A stretch of DNA of 64,000 bases from Bacillus sp. ZZV12-4809 (lineage in GTDB: Bacteria > Bacillota > Bacilli > Bacillales > Cytobacillaceae), in contig NZ_VCRN01000011.1 in the NCBI RefSeq assembly GCF_009849585.1, forward strand, positions 62,001 through 126,000, written 5' to 3'. Positions within the stretch are counted from its first letter, which is position 1. The number at the start of each line of letters is the position of its first letter. This document shows positions 1-7,972 of this stretch, piece after piece. A program made the translations under genes and the position numbers. The notes under the pieces are model-generated. The model saw only the letters and a program-made list of their open reading frames with translations, did no database searches and was not told where the DNA came from.

Positions 1-418
1 GATGATCGCTTGAAATAAACCATTCATTATCAATTTCTGTAATTGATAGCTTTTCTTCGTCTGTTGCTTTCTTCGCTTCCTGTCGTTCTAGCTTTCTTCC
101 ACAGCAAGATAGAGTGATATCTCCAGTGGCTAATACAATATTATTACATGACGGACAGACAAAATAATTTGACTTTTTCATATTTCCTCCTATAAATTCA
201 TTCAACGATAATTCACCATCTAAAATATTTTCTATATTTACGCCCAATAGGGTAGATAAACTTGGTAATAGCGTGACATCTGGACAGCCATATCCACGCT
301 CCCATTTTGAAATCGTTCGATCAGAAATATTCATTTGATCAGCTAATTGTTTCTGTGTCAGCCCTTTCTCTTTCCGCAAATTATAAATTAGCTCTCCAAC
401 TTTACGATTATCCATCAT
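1..418 (-). CDS. XRE-family regulator with C-terminal metal-binding-type domain (partial)
   Basis: This gene starts at 418 (or the adjacent ATG at 415) behind GGAGG and runs off the left edge, so its C-terminus is not visible. I translated it by hand. Residues 6-60 form a Cro/CI-type helix-turn-helix (LTQKQLADQMNISDRTISKWERG). After a short linker comes a cysteine-containing segment with CPSC and a later SCCGRKLE. That arrangement matches XRE regulators carrying a desulfoferrodoxin-like C-terminal domain, known as a family from Firmicutes. It probably binds DNA and may sense metal or redox state; the second part is inference. No downstream partner can be seen. Confidence 0.8.
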   Translation of the reverse strand, partial: MMDNRKVGELIYNLRKEKGLTQKQLADQMNISDRTISKWERGYGCPDVTLLPSLSTLLGVNIENILDGELSLNEFIGGNMKKSNYFVCPSCNNIVLATGDITLSCCGRKLERQEAKKATDEEKLSITEIDNEWFISSDH

Positions 419-639
419 TTTTTCCTCCTGCTCTATTACCATCTTAGGGGTTTATATGGTTAGCATCAACAAACGCTCCGTAGAGTTAAACATAGGTAAA
501 GTTTACCTATTTCCTTTTGTTCTAATTTCTTGATCTTAATCATTCGACTGTGTAGAGCTGTTATTAATTTATGGATTCTTCCTCATATGATTAACTATAT
601 GGAAAATGAAAATTAGGATTTTTAAAAGTAATAGCTAAT

Positions 640-800
640 TGTGAAAAAGTATACTCAAAGTAATGGGGGCAAGAGTTGAAGATCCAGTTAAAATCGGCAG
701 AATATTTTTCTTTTCTTATTTGACTATAGGGGCAGCATTCCTGTAGTAAGGCTAAGTTTGTGAAAAAATGTACTTAAACAAACGGGGGCTTTAGTTTAAG
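640..800 (+). repeat. Diverged direct repeat, 42 bp twice, 119 bp apart
   Basis: Positions 640-681 and 759-800 align over 42 bases with roughly three quarters identity. Both begin TGTGAAAAA and carry a GGGGGC block followed by AGTTGAAG or AGTTTAAG. A GGGGCAGC segment lies between them. The function is unknown. It could be a dispersed intergenic element or a worn duplication. Confidence 0.45.
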
Positions 801-823
801 AAGAATCGAAATTCATTACAAAG

Positions 824-858
824 AAAACTCGCCCGGTTTTGGGGCGAGTTTTGCTTTT
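824..858. terminator. Intrinsic terminator
   Basis: An 11-bp perfect stem pairs AAAACTCGCCC (824-834) with GGGCGAGTTTT (842-852) around a 7-nt loop. It is followed by further Ts on the plus strand and preceded by As, so it could act in both directions. No gene directly upstream was identified on the plus strand. Confidence 0.75.
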
Positions 859-963
859 TATATGTCATTCAAGATGTCAAGAGAACTAATATTTCGATGC
901 GGAATTTTAGAAAAGCACCTCAAAAAACGGAATCCTTTTTTAAAAAAGCCGGTCTTTTTTCTT

Positions 964-1614
964 CTATTTAATCCAGTCATCTGGGCAATCAGCTAATTCC
1001 TGAATCGCATTCATAAACATTGCTGCATGGTAACCATCGCAAACGGAATGGTGGACCTGCAGAGACAGCGGTAAAAAAATGGAATCATCTTTGTTAATAA
1101 ATTTCCCTGCTGTGATAATCGGGAGAAGGTAATTACTATTATTATTGATATTTAAGTTGAACCCGGTAAATGAGGTCCAAGGTACCATCGAAATACTAAA
1201 CGTGTTTTCTGGAATGGGGGTTTTCGGAAACAGTTTTCCAGTACCATTAAATTGGTCTACATCAGCAAGGTACATATCATGAAATACTTCAAAGCTATTC
1301 GCTATTGGCGTCCAAATACCAGAGAATGATTCAGATTCACGATTAAAAATCGTATATAGGGGATCTATCTTTTCCCAATAACCTAAATCTCCATCACTAT
1401 TGTAAGCCATTCTAAATGCTGCATTTGAATTTACGACAGTTGCTGCTAAGAAAATAAATGTTGGGTAGAATTTATATCCCTTTTGTTTTATGTGGCGGAA
1501 TAAATTGCTTATATCAATTTCTGTGGTCATGCTAAAAGTTGTTTGCTGGTTCAAGAAATGATTAAATATCTCTTTTCTTTTCCAGTTGTCTAAATCAATT
1601 TTATGAAAGTTCAT
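964..1614 (-). CDS. cat: Chloramphenicol O-acetyltransferase, type A (CatA)
   Basis: The protein is 216 residues, the usual size of classical type A CAT, which transfers acetyl from acetyl-CoA to the 3-hydroxyl of chloramphenicol in the cytoplasm. The catalytic signature HHSVCDGYH is at about 188-196, with the general-base histidine in the HHxxxDG motif. PWTSFTGFN and the preceding strand also match the family. The start at 1614 follows GGAGG at 1623-1627, but that site sits inside a 10-bp stem (see the leader entries). Expression is therefore probably induced by drug-stalled ribosomes on the 9-residue leader. The gene stands alone in its transcription unit. Confidence 0.93.
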   Translation of the reverse strand: MNFHKIDLDNWKRKEIFNHFLNQQTTFSMTTEIDISNLFRHIKQKGYKFYPTFIFLAATVVNSNAAFRMAYNSDGDLGYWEKIDPLYTIFNRESESFSGIWTPIANSFEVFHDMYLADVDQFNGTGKLFPKTPIPENTFSISMVPWTSFTGFNLNINNNSNYLLPIITAGKFINKDDSIFLPLSLQVHHSVCDGYHAAMFMNAIQELADCPDDWIK

Positions 1615-1621
1615 TATACAT

Positions 1622-1660
1622 GCCTCCTAAACTTTTTATATTAACGTAAATTTAGGAGGC
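1622..1660 (-). promoter_or_regulatory. RBS-sequestering stem-loop of cat (translation attenuator)
   Basis: A perfect 10-bp inverted repeat (1622-1631 with 1651-1660, GCCTCCTAAA/TTTAGGAGGC) with a 19-nt loop buries the cat Shine-Dalgarno sequence in its downstream arm. The upstream arm overlaps the last codons of the leader peptide. This is the layout known for inducible cat genes such as cat-86, where a stalled ribosome melts the stem. Confidence 0.88.
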
Positions 1661-1681
1661 TTGGTTGCCTGCTTTCTTCAT
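1652..1681 (-). CDS. cat leader peptide MKKAGNQAS
   Basis: This short frame reads MKKAGNQAS followed by TAA. It has its own ribosome binding site, AAAAGGA at 1691-1697, 9 nt before the ATG at 1681. Its last two codons and stop lie in the 5-prime arm of the stem that hides the cat ribosome binding site. Nine residues is the length of known cat leaders. Chloramphenicol stalling within it would free the cat start. A codon-level stall site cannot be assigned from sequence alone. Confidence 0.85.
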   Translation of the reverse strand: MKKAGNQAS

Positions 1682-1846
1682 TCGAATCATTCCTTTTATA
1701 GAATCTATTTGATTGTATCAAATTTGTATATAGATTTGAAATAGCTAAACATTTATAATTTTCAGAATCTTAGTGTCTTTTTTATGCGTGTTGGTTATAA
1801 TATTACTTGGAGTGCTTACTTCTAATATGATAGAGGAGCTGACAGA

Positions 1847-2269
1847 ATGAAATTTATTCCTTATTTACAGCTGAACGGAAATGCAAAAGAAGCAATTGGA
1901 TTTTACGAAAAGGTATTTGGTGCCGAGAATTTAGGAGTGATTACGTTCGGTGAAATGCCTGCTGACCCGAATTTTCCTTTACCAGAGGATGCAAAGGACC
2001 TTGTAGCACACGGTACAATAAGGGTTGGAGAATCAGCGATTATGTTTTCAGATACATTCCCAGGACATCCAGCTCAAGAGGGAAACCTGGTGACTATTTG
2101 TATTACGTTTGACAATGCGGACAAAGCGCGACAAGTTTCTGAAGCCTTACAGGATGGCGGACAAGTTCTAATGCCGATATCAGAAACTAGTTTTAGTCCT
2201 GCTTACGGGGTCATTAAAGATAAATTCGATGTAACCTTCCAAATTTATACTGAAGGACATCACGGTTAA
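1847..2269 (+). CDS. PhnB/YjdN-type VOC-superfamily protein
   Basis: A 140-residue protein of the vicinal-oxygen-chelate fold. The opening MKFIPYLQLNGNAKEAIGFYEKVFGA is the typical PhnB-like start, and the VGESAIMFSDTFPG and GVIKDKFDVTFQI segments match the PhnB (3-demethylubiquinone methyltransferase-like) branch. Its reaction is unknown; members lack a proven substrate. A GAGGAG-type ribosome binding site precedes the ATG and a strong terminator follows at 2285-2322, so it is a single-gene unit. Confidence 0.85.
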   Translation: MKFIPYLQLNGNAKEAIGFYEKVFGAENLGVITFGEMPADPNFPLPEDAKDLVAHGTIRVGESAIMFSDTFPGHPAQEGNLVTICITFDNADKARQVSEALQDGGQVLMPISETSFSPAYGVIKDKFDVTFQIYTEGHHG

Positions 2270-2284
2270 TACATACAATAGGAG

Positions 2285-2322
2285 AAAAACGGCTTTGTGA
2301 AACTGTCAAAGCCGTTTTTTTT
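2285..2322 (+). terminator. Intrinsic terminator after the PhnB-like gene
   Basis: A 13-bp stem pairs AAAAACGGCTTTG (2285-2297) with CAAAGCCGTTTTT (2307-2319), followed by a T run. Confidence 0.9.
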
Positions 2323-2401
2323 GGCTCGTTTATATATGAAAATATATATAAGAATAGGATAATCTTGTTATTATTTGAAAGGATATAAAGGAGTAAACAT
2401 A

Positions 2402-2623
2402 ATGACAAACCTAAACGAGGTATCATTTTCAAAAGTAGAAATGCTTATCAGAAAACCTGTTCATGAGGTCTTTGAAGCTTTTATCGATCCTTCGATTACT
2501 ACTAAATTCTGGTTTACCAAAAGCAGCGGAAGATTAGAAGAGGGAAAACGGTTCCGCTGGGATTGGAAGATGTATGGAGTTTCTAAACGATTGAGATTGG
2601 CTATGAATTGCTTAATGAAATAA
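2402..2623 (+). pseudogene. AHSA1/SRPBCC-domain gene, 3-prime end deleted
   Basis: The start at 2402 has AAAGGAG 9-10 nt upstream. The first 60 residues are a normal AHSA1 (activator of Hsp90-like) N-terminus: SKVEMLIRKPVHEVFEAF, then TTKFWFTKSSG, then FRWDWKMYGVS. At about 2583-2587 the similarity stops abruptly and the frame runs into unrelated sequence, ending at 2623. Family members are about 140-160 residues, so more than half the domain is missing. The sequence beyond the break belongs to another broken gene, which indicates one deletion joining two genes. Confidence 0.75.
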
Positions 2624-2721
2624 CAAGATTAGAGAACTGACTGAATGAAGAAACGTTAAAGTTTAGCCATTATTTAAGATTTGCAGCAAAAGAATTTAAA
2701 GAGGCGGATAAGCTGGTATGA
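2587..2721 (+). pseudogene. C-terminal remnant of a small helical protein (type VII/LXG accessory-like)
   Basis: The frame starting at 2587 reads TIEIGYELLNEITRLEN, then a TGA stop (2638-2640), then a helical segment LNEETLKFSHYLRFAAKEF ending in EADKLV. It ends at TGA 2719-2721, overlapping the ATG of the next frame as in a translationally coupled operon. The N-terminus is lost at the deletion junction. The helical, charged composition and the order of small genes recall the accessory proteins of LXG toxin operons. That assignment is tentative. Confidence 0.4.
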
Positions 2722-3028
2722 TGGATGAAAAAAATATATCTCAATACCTAAATGACATTCAAAATCATAGTGTTGCTGAAAGTGAGCTTGATACTTTCGT
2801 AGGAAAACTTAGAGAGACTCAGCTTAATACAGGGATAGCATGGAACAGCTATATAGCTGGAAAGCAGGAGAAGCAAAAGAACGGGCAAGTCAATGGTCGG
2901 CAGATTTCTTCCTGGAGCTCTCTTAAAAGATTCATCGTTTGGAAGACAAACGGTATGATATAATCCAGACTAGAAAGAGGCTGGATTCGCTCATGCGGGC
3001 TGAGATTAATTCCGGTCCGAAGTGGTAG
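2718..3028 (+). pseudogene. Frameshifted helical protein, DUF3958-like (LXG operon accessory)
   Basis: The frame starts at 2718 (MMDEKNISQYLND) and is intact to about residue 48. It then loses one A in the run at 2861-2863. Restoring it gives AGEAKERASQWSADFFLELS, then a TAA at 2924-2926, then KIHRLEDKRYDIIQTRKRL and DSLMRAEINSGPKW to TAG 3028. The recovered protein of about 103 residues is coiled-coil-rich and resembles the small proteins beside LXG toxins (DUF3958 or DUF5082 type); the family name is inference. It carries two separate lesions, so it is truly decayed. Confidence 0.55.
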
Positions 3029-3039
3029 GGGGAATGGAG

Positions 3040-3342
3040 ATGTTAAAGAGAATCCTGTTATTGATTATGGCAGCATTAATTTTGCAGGGGTGTAGTGATA
3101 TGTCTAAGGAAGAAGAAGAAAGAATCATAGAGAAGTCTACTGAATCCGCAGTTCAGTATTTCAACGAGAAAAAGGGGATGAATGTCGTTATAAATGAGCA
3201 TGAGTTTACTACTCGCACAAATGGCACCGAAATCTTTCTCTTTGGATACGAAAAGGGGAATGAGGACAACAGGATTCATGCTATGGTCAGTTTTGAGGAT
3301 GATAAGTTCGAAGTGCAATTAATAGGCTTTGACGAAGAATAA
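3040..3342 (+). CDS. Small lipoprotein, DUF1433-like
   Basis: A 100-residue protein with a lipoprotein signal peptide: a positively charged MLKR, a hydrophobic stretch, and the lipobox LQGC near residue 20. The ATG at 3040 is preferred because AGGGGG lies 8 nt upstream. The mature part (EEEERIIEKSTESAVQYF, then a short beta-rich tail) resembles DUF1433-type lipoproteins, which often sit next to LXG-type operons and may be immunity proteins. It directly follows the decayed helical gene, so it may be the surviving member of that operon. Function not proven. Confidence 0.6.
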   Translation: MLKRILLLIMAALILQGCSDMSKEEEERIIEKSTESAVQYFNEKKGMNVVINEHEFTTRTNGTEIFLFGYEKGNEDNRIHAMVSFEDDKFEVQLIGFDEE

Positions 3343-3730
3343 TAATGTTTTCGACATCTTTAACAGCTGCCGGTTTTGATCTATGAAAGTAAGGTTGGAT
3401 TAAATATATACCTGAAGCATTTTTTTTCGAGATTTTTGAGCTTGAAGGAGTGGAACTATTTAGTCCTGGCAAGCCGTAAAGTACTTGAATGAATAAGATT
3501 ATCTCCAGCAATTCCTCTTTATTGAGGCTTAAGCGTACTCATATTAAGCGATAGTCGCTATCACATATTCCACGACAATTCTTTTGGTTAGTTGCCTGAT
3601 AATTTTTACTCATGTTTTAATTTGAGTACGGTCGTTCAAAAAAAAATCAATCTCATATTATTAAAATGGCGATTCACACGGTAGTGGTATAAAATAGGAG
3701 TCGCTAAATTAATTGTAAGGTGTCGATCAT
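3343..3730. other. Intergenic stretch, no supported gene
   Basis: All frames contain frequent stops. Short coherent-looking fragments can be read on the plus strand but none exceeds about 20 codons. An extended -10 candidate (TGGTATAAA, 3686-3693) lies 38 bp before the response-regulator start and may be its promoter; I see no good -35. Confidence 0.45.
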
Positions 3731-4423
3731 ATGGAAAATGAAATAAACATCTTAGTTGTAGAAGATGATAATGATATCAATACATTGTTATGTAACATTA
3801 TACGAAATAGCGGATATAGGCCACAGCCTGCATTCTCTGGAACCGAAGCGATGCTGTACTTGGAAAAACGCAGCTGGGATATGGTCCTGCTGGATTTAAT
3901 GCTCCCTGGAATGTCAGGAGAAGAGCTTCTTGAAAAAATAAGTGAGCAGTTACCTGTTCCGGTTATGATCATATCGGCGAAAAGTGAGCAGCAAACCAAA
4001 ATAGAGGCATTGCGAACAGGAGCAGATGACTATATAACGAAACCGTTTGATATAGAAGAAGTATCAGCGAGGATTGATTCCCATCTGCGCAGATATCGGC
4101 GCATGAATCAGACTTTACATATTAAAGAGCTGACCTATAAAGATATTAGAATCAATACAGAATCACAAACAGTAGTTGTCAACGAAAAAGAGATTCTTTT
4201 TACAGCACGGGAATATGCCATCTTAACGTTACTCCTGTCGTCTCCAAAGAAAGTCTTCACGAAAGCCAATTTGTTCGAGAGTGTGTGGAATGAGAAATAC
4301 TATGGAGATGACAACACCATCAGCGTTCATATGAGTAATCTCAGGAGTAAACTATCGAAAGCGAATCCGCATGAAGACTATATTGAGACTGTCTGGGGAG
4401 TAGGATATAAATTAAAAACTTAA
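3731..4423 (+). CDS. OmpR-family response regulator
   Basis: A 230-residue regulator with a receiver domain (residues 1-120; acidic pocket ED at 11-13, phospho-acceptor Asp55 in VLLDLMLPG, KPF near 105) and a C-terminal winged helix ending GVGYKLKT. AAGGTG precedes the ATG by 7 nt. The partner kinase is encoded two genes downstream, with an ABC exporter between. This is the arrangement of peptide-antibiotic detoxification modules. A triple direct repeat overlapping its stop codon is the likely binding site for autogenous control of the ABC genes. Confidence 0.93.
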   Translation: MENEINILVVEDDNDINTLLCNIIRNSGYRPQPAFSGTEAMLYLEKRSWDMVLLDLMLPGMSGEELLEKISEQLPVPVMIISAKSEQQTKIEALRTGADDYITKPFDIEEVSARIDSHLRRYRRMNQTLHIKELTYKDIRINTESQTVVVNEKEILFTAREYAILTLLLSSPKKVFTKANLFESVWNEKYYGDDNTISVHMSNLRSKLSKANPHEDYIETVWGVGYKLKT

Positions 4424-4460
4424 GATTTTCTTAAGACTTTTCTTAACTCTTTTTTATGAT
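4420..4460 (+). promoter_or_regulatory. Triple direct repeat and -10 box ahead of the ABC exporter operon
   Basis: Three head-to-tail copies of TTAAGAYTTTTC occur at 4420-4430, 4431-4442 and 4443-4454, spaced 11-12 bp, one helical turn each. They are followed at once by TATGAT (4455-4460), a good -10 with no proper -35. OmpR-family regulators typically bind such phased direct repeats covering the -35 region. The likely binder is the regulator encoded just upstream. Confidence 0.65.
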
Positions 4461-4503
4461 TTCCTTTCTAAACTAAAAGCATCACATAAAGGAGGGAAAC
4501 GAT

Positions 4504-5427
4504 ATGGAGGAATTCGTGCTTCGAACGAATAACTTAACCAAGCAATATAAAAACCAATTGGCCCTTAATAAAGTAAATCTTACAATAAACAAAGGGTCCA
4601 TTTATGGCTTTATCGGGCAAAACGGTGCAGGTAAATCAACACTAATTCGATTAGTAACAGGACTTGCTTTTCCAACAACAGGGAAGATCGAGCTGTTCGG
4701 GCAAAGTAATAAAACAGAGCTGATTGAGGCCAGAAGAAGAATTGGGACGATAATAGAGGGTCCAACATTGTACCCGCATTTAAATGCTGCTGATAATCTG
4801 GAAGCGCACAGGCTGTTAAAGGGGATTCCCGGGAAGGAATGTATTCAAAAAACACTTGAGATAGTTGGACTCCAGGATACAGGAAAAAAGAAAGCAAAGA
4901 ATTTTTCATTAGGGATGAAACAAAGGCTTGGGATCGGAATTGCTTTGTTAGGTGAACCCGAATTCCTGATTCTCGATGAACCCATTAATGGACTTGATCC
5001 AATGGGTGTTGTGGAAATAAGAGAATTATTGAAGAAGCTCAATCAGGAATATGGAATTACAATATTAATTTCGAGTCATATTTTAAGTGAACTTCATTTA
5101 CTCGCCACCCACTACGGAATCATTCATAAAGGGGAATTGCTGGAGCAATTAACGGCAAGCGAGCTGAATGGAAAATGTCAGCAGTATATTCACATAAAGG
5201 TGGATAATCCAGACAGAGCAGCCACTATCATGGAGACCGTTCTCGGGACCACTCATTATGAGGTTCTGCCTGATGGGACCATAAAGCTTTACAGCCACCT
5301 TGAAGCTCCAAGTAAAGTATCAAAAGCACTTACAGACAATGCGTTGCTGATCGAGCAATTTATGCCGATGGGTGAGGACCTGGAAACCTATTTTACCAAT
5401 CGGATCGGTGGTGTTCAGCATGGGTAA
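4504..5427 (+). CDS. BcrA-type ABC transporter ATPase
   Basis: A 307-residue ATPase. Walker A GQNGAGKST is at 38-46, the signature LGMKQRLGIG near 140, Walker B FLILDEPINGLDP near 160, and the switch histidine in ISSHILSEL. It belongs to the BcrA/SpaF-like branch that energises export of bacitracin, lantibiotics or related peptides. The start follows AAAGGAGGG. It overlaps the permease start by 8 bases (ATGGGTAA) and is probably cotranscribed through VanZ. Confidence 0.92.
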   Translation: MEEFVLRTNNLTKQYKNQLALNKVNLTINKGSIYGFIGQNGAGKSTLIRLVTGLAFPTTGKIELFGQSNKTELIEARRRIGTIIEGPTLYPHLNAADNLEAHRLLKGIPGKECIQKTLEIVGLQDTGKKKAKNFSLGMKQRLGIGIALLGEPEFLILDEPINGLDPMGVVEIRELLKKLNQEYGITILISSHILSELHLLATHYGIIHKGELLEQLTASELNGKCQQYIHIKVDNPDRAATIMETVLGTTHYEVLPDGTIKLYSHLEAPSKVSKALTDNALLIEQFMPMGEDLETYFTNRIGGVQHG

Positions 5428-6172
5428 TCTATTGAAATTTGAGTTGTTTAAACTGAGGAAGGACCGGGCATTTTGGACATTGGTGTTTGGGCTTATCGCA
5501 GCTGCTGTATTTTATCCAATGCTAATCTTCTTTGATGAAGCATTTGGAACAGATCCGGTTTCGGTGAAAGATCTTTACACGTCTACAGCTCTTGGAGGAA
5601 ATAATTATATTGTACGATTAGTTCCTTGTATTCTCGCAGGCTTCTTTATTTCCAGCGAATATTCAATTGGTACAATGAAAAGCATGGGTGCTTCCGGGAA
5701 TAGCAGGTTTCGTCTCTTTTCTGCTAAATTATTTGTCTTTTCATTAGGAGCGGCCATTATTTCAGTGATATTCCCTGTTGTGATGACTGGTCTTACAGCG
5801 ATATTATCTGGATTTCATGACATGCCGGATTTAGGTTTTTTTCTTCGAACATTGGGATTAACAATCCTATATGCAGCAGCATTCTCATCTATAATGGCAT
5901 TGGCTGCAAGCATATTTACGGATGCAGGAAAGACAATTGGGTTTCTAATCTTGTTTTTTATTTTGATTGACAGTATTTTATACATGCTGGGCCAGGAGTT
6001 TTCGTTATTTGAAACCATCTATAATCATTCTGCGTTTAAGCTTTATCTGGATATTTCAGAACCTGAATTTGGGTCTGGAGAATTCCTTAAGATGTTGCTG
6101 GTCCCATTGATAACCTATGTTGCTGCTGGGCTAATCGGCAGTTTTATATTTTTAAAGAAGGAAATTAAGTAA
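5420..6172 (+). CDS. ABC-2 type permease (BcrB/lantibiotic-immunity-like)
   Basis: A 250-residue membrane protein with about six predicted transmembrane helices, starting MGNLLKFELFKLRKDRAFW, a typical ABC-2 permease opening. The start at 5420 overlaps the ATPase stop; an upstream in-frame ATG at 5372 lies deep inside the ATPase gene and is less likely. It would form the exporter with the preceding ATPase. Export substrate is unknown; peptide antibiotics acting on the envelope are the family norm. Confidence 0.88.
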   Translation: MGNLLKFELFKLRKDRAFWTLVFGLIAAAVFYPMLIFFDEAFGTDPVSVKDLYTSTALGGNNYIVRLVPCILAGFFISSEYSIGTMKSMGASGNSRFRLFSAKLFVFSLGAAIISVIFPVVMTGLTAILSGFHDMPDLGFFLRTLGLTILYAAAFSSIMALAASIFTDAGKTIGFLILFFILIDSILYMLGQEFSLFETIYNHSAFKLYLDISEPEFGSGEFLKMLLVPLITYVAAGLIGSFIFLKKEIK

Positions 6173-6184
6173 GCAGGAAAGCGG

Positions 6185-7093
6185 GTGGGAATCATCGTTT
6201 ATTTGGCTGTCACTTTAATCATCATAACTGTATTTATTCTCACTCGTCTTTATTTGCTGAAAAAAGAAATAAAAAGAGCTGGAAAGCAATTGCACGAGTT
6301 AAATAATGGTGTAACAGAGAAAAAACTCGATCTTGCTTTTTTTGACAAGGATATCGAAAACCTTGTGAAAGAAATCAACCAGCAAATTGATGTAACCAAA
6401 CAGGCAAATGCAGAAAAACGCCGTAAAGAAAATGAATTGAAGCAGGCGATTGCGAATATATCACATGATATCCGCACGCCTATGACGTCTATTTTAGGGT
6501 ATATTCAATTTTTGGAATCAGACGAATTATCCTCAGAGAAAAAAGCAGAGTATACTTCTGTTGTAAAAGGGGGGGCCTTACGTTTAAAGGCTTTGTTGGA
6601 AGATTTTTTCGAGCTGTCCATTATTGAATCTGCTGATTATCCACTAAAACCTGAAAAAATGGTGCTGAACCATCTTCTTTTAGAAGTCCTGGTAGGGTTT
6701 TATGAGCAATTCAATCAGCAGGGCGTTGAGCCTGCTCTTCAAATCCCGGAAGAAGAGATATCGATCATCGGGGACGTCTCTGCCGTGAAACGAGTGATCG
6801 AAAACTTAGTGGTCAATGCCATTAAACATTCAAAGGGGAACATTTCCATCCGCCTTAAAAAACTGCCTGCAGCTGTCCAACTGATCATAAGCAACCAGGT
6901 TGATCAGCTGAATGAACAAGATATCCATTATCTTTTTGACCGGTTTTACAAAGGGGACAAAACAAGAACTGAAAAAAGCACAGGATTGGGATTGGCGATC
7001 GCTAAAAGTCTCATGACCAAGATGCGAGGCAATCTTACTGCACATTTAAAAGAGAATGAGTTGTCAATGGTTTGTGAATGGAAAATACGTTAA
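6185..7093 (+). CDS. Sensor histidine kinase with minimal membrane anchor
   Basis: A 302-residue kinase starting with GTG. It has only one clear transmembrane helix (residues 4-23) and then a long helical linker. The H-box is SHDIRTP (His94), the N-box NLVVNAIKHS, and the G-box STGLGLAIAKSL. With no extracellular sensor domain, it may sense through the membrane or through the neighbouring ABC exporter, as in Bce-type modules; this is inference. It sits 12 bp after the permease and is probably in the same operon. Confidence 0.9.
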   Translation: MGIIVYLAVTLIIITVFILTRLYLLKKEIKRAGKQLHELNNGVTEKKLDLAFFDKDIENLVKEINQQIDVTKQANAEKRRKENELKQAIANISHDIRTPMTSILGYIQFLESDELSSEKKAEYTSVVKGGALRLKALLEDFFELSIIESADYPLKPEKMVLNHLLLEVLVGFYEQFNQQGVEPALQIPEEEISIIGDVSAVKRVIENLVVNAIKHSKGNISIRLKKLPAAVQLIISNQVDQLNEQDIHYLFDRFYKGDKTRTEKSTGLGLAIAKSLMTKMRGNLTAHLKENELSMVCEWKIR

Positions 7094-7121
7094 GTACCGT
7101 ATAGAGGAGATAAGGGGATCA

Positions 7122-7661
7122 ATGGAAAGTATGAAACAGAATCAAACTAAAATAACGGCTGTCCTGCTGGCCATCTATTTATTGGTGTTAATATGGATCA
7201 TTCCCTTCAAAATGCAGTCTTCAATCCAAGATTTGCGTCATTTCACGGATTTTAGGGAAATCAACTTGATTCCTTTTGCAGGTTCGGCTAATGCTGAAGG
7301 GCGAATCGATAGTAATGAAATCATCTTAAATGTACTTGCGTTTATACCATTTGGCATTTATATCAGCATGCTGAAGCCAAATTGGTCGTTCTTGAAAAAG
7401 GTAGTGCCTGTAGCCGGTGCCAGCTTGTTATTTGAAGTACTGCAATTCATCTTTGCGATAGGAGGCAGTGACATAACTGACCTTCTGGGGAATACATTAG
7501 GCGGAATTATTGGAGTTGGGATTTATATTGTATTGCGCAGGCTATTTAGTACAAATGCCAATACAATCCTTAATGTTTTAGCTGCTATCGGCACGATAGT
7601 TATTTTTGCGTTAATGCTGTTAATGGTCTCTGGTGTTGTCCGGTATGGTAATTATAGCTGA
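7122..7661 (+). CDS. VanZ-family membrane protein
   Basis: A 179-residue membrane protein with the VanZ pattern: IPFKMQSS, NLIPFAGS, NVLAFIPFGIYISML, then FEVLQFIF, then DITDLLGNTLGGIIG. VanZ homologues give low-level teicoplanin resistance by an unknown mechanism. The start at 7122 is chosen because GAGGAGATAAGGGG lies just upstream; ATG 7131 is also possible. An upstream frame extension to 7056 overlaps the kinase and is unlikely. It ends the exporter operon. Confidence 0.88.
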   Translation: MESMKQNQTKITAVLLAIYLLVLIWIIPFKMQSSIQDLRHFTDFREINLIPFAGSANAEGRIDSNEIILNVLAFIPFGIYISMLKPNWSFLKKVVPVAGASLLFEVLQFIFAIGGSDITDLLGNTLGGIIGVGIYIVLRRLFSTNANTILNVLAAIGTIVIFALMLLMVSGVVRYGNYS

Positions 7662-7700
7662 TAGACGACCAAGGGCAATATGACTGGCTGTATCTTGGAG

Positions 7701-7725
7701 AGGAGAAATCCTTTCTCTCTTTTTG
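7701..7725 (+). terminator. Weak intrinsic terminator after vanZ-like gene
   Basis: GAGAAA pairs with TTTCTC around a 3-nt loop, followed by CTCTTTTT. The stem is only 6-8 bp including wobble. Confidence 0.5.
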
Positions 7726-7789
7726 CTGCTATAATTATTATGCTAAAGATGCAGCATCCTGTAATGCGGGGGATTAGAATAAAAAAATT

Positions 7790-7859
7790 GCCTCCTGAAA
7801 GAATGAGACGGTCCTGAAGCCATGCATAAGAACGCAAAATCACTCATATGTCAGGAGGC
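7790..7859 (-). terminator. Long-loop inverted repeat, probable terminator of the orphan gerB
   Basis: GCCTCCTGA (7790-7798) pairs with TCAGGAGGC (7851-7859). Inside it, ATGAG and CTCAT pair again. On the minus strand the stem is followed by a run of seven Ts, so it may end transcription of the gerB-like gene. The 52-nt loop is unusual for a terminator. The GC-rich patch at 7900-7950 shows no gene. Confidence 0.5.
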
Positions 7860-7972
7860 TTTAAAATGCTCTTTTCATATAAATAGTTGTTATAATTATT
7901 AACGCGGGCGGGCTTTGAGCCTCCTTGGCGCTTAGCCGCTGCGGATTCTACGTTCCACTGCTTACATCCCCA

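Larger units (their letters stand above)
419..963. other. Intergenic stretch without a supported gene
   Basis: No open frame with a ribosome binding site was found on either strand. The stretch contains a diverged direct repeat (640-681 and 759-800) and a strong stem-loop terminator at 824-852, described separately. The rest is AT-rich and featureless to me. Confidence 0.6.

Noticed and set aside
3343..3730. A broken transposase or resolvase
   Set aside because: Short readable fragments occur but none forms a recognisable domain and no terminal inverted repeats were found.
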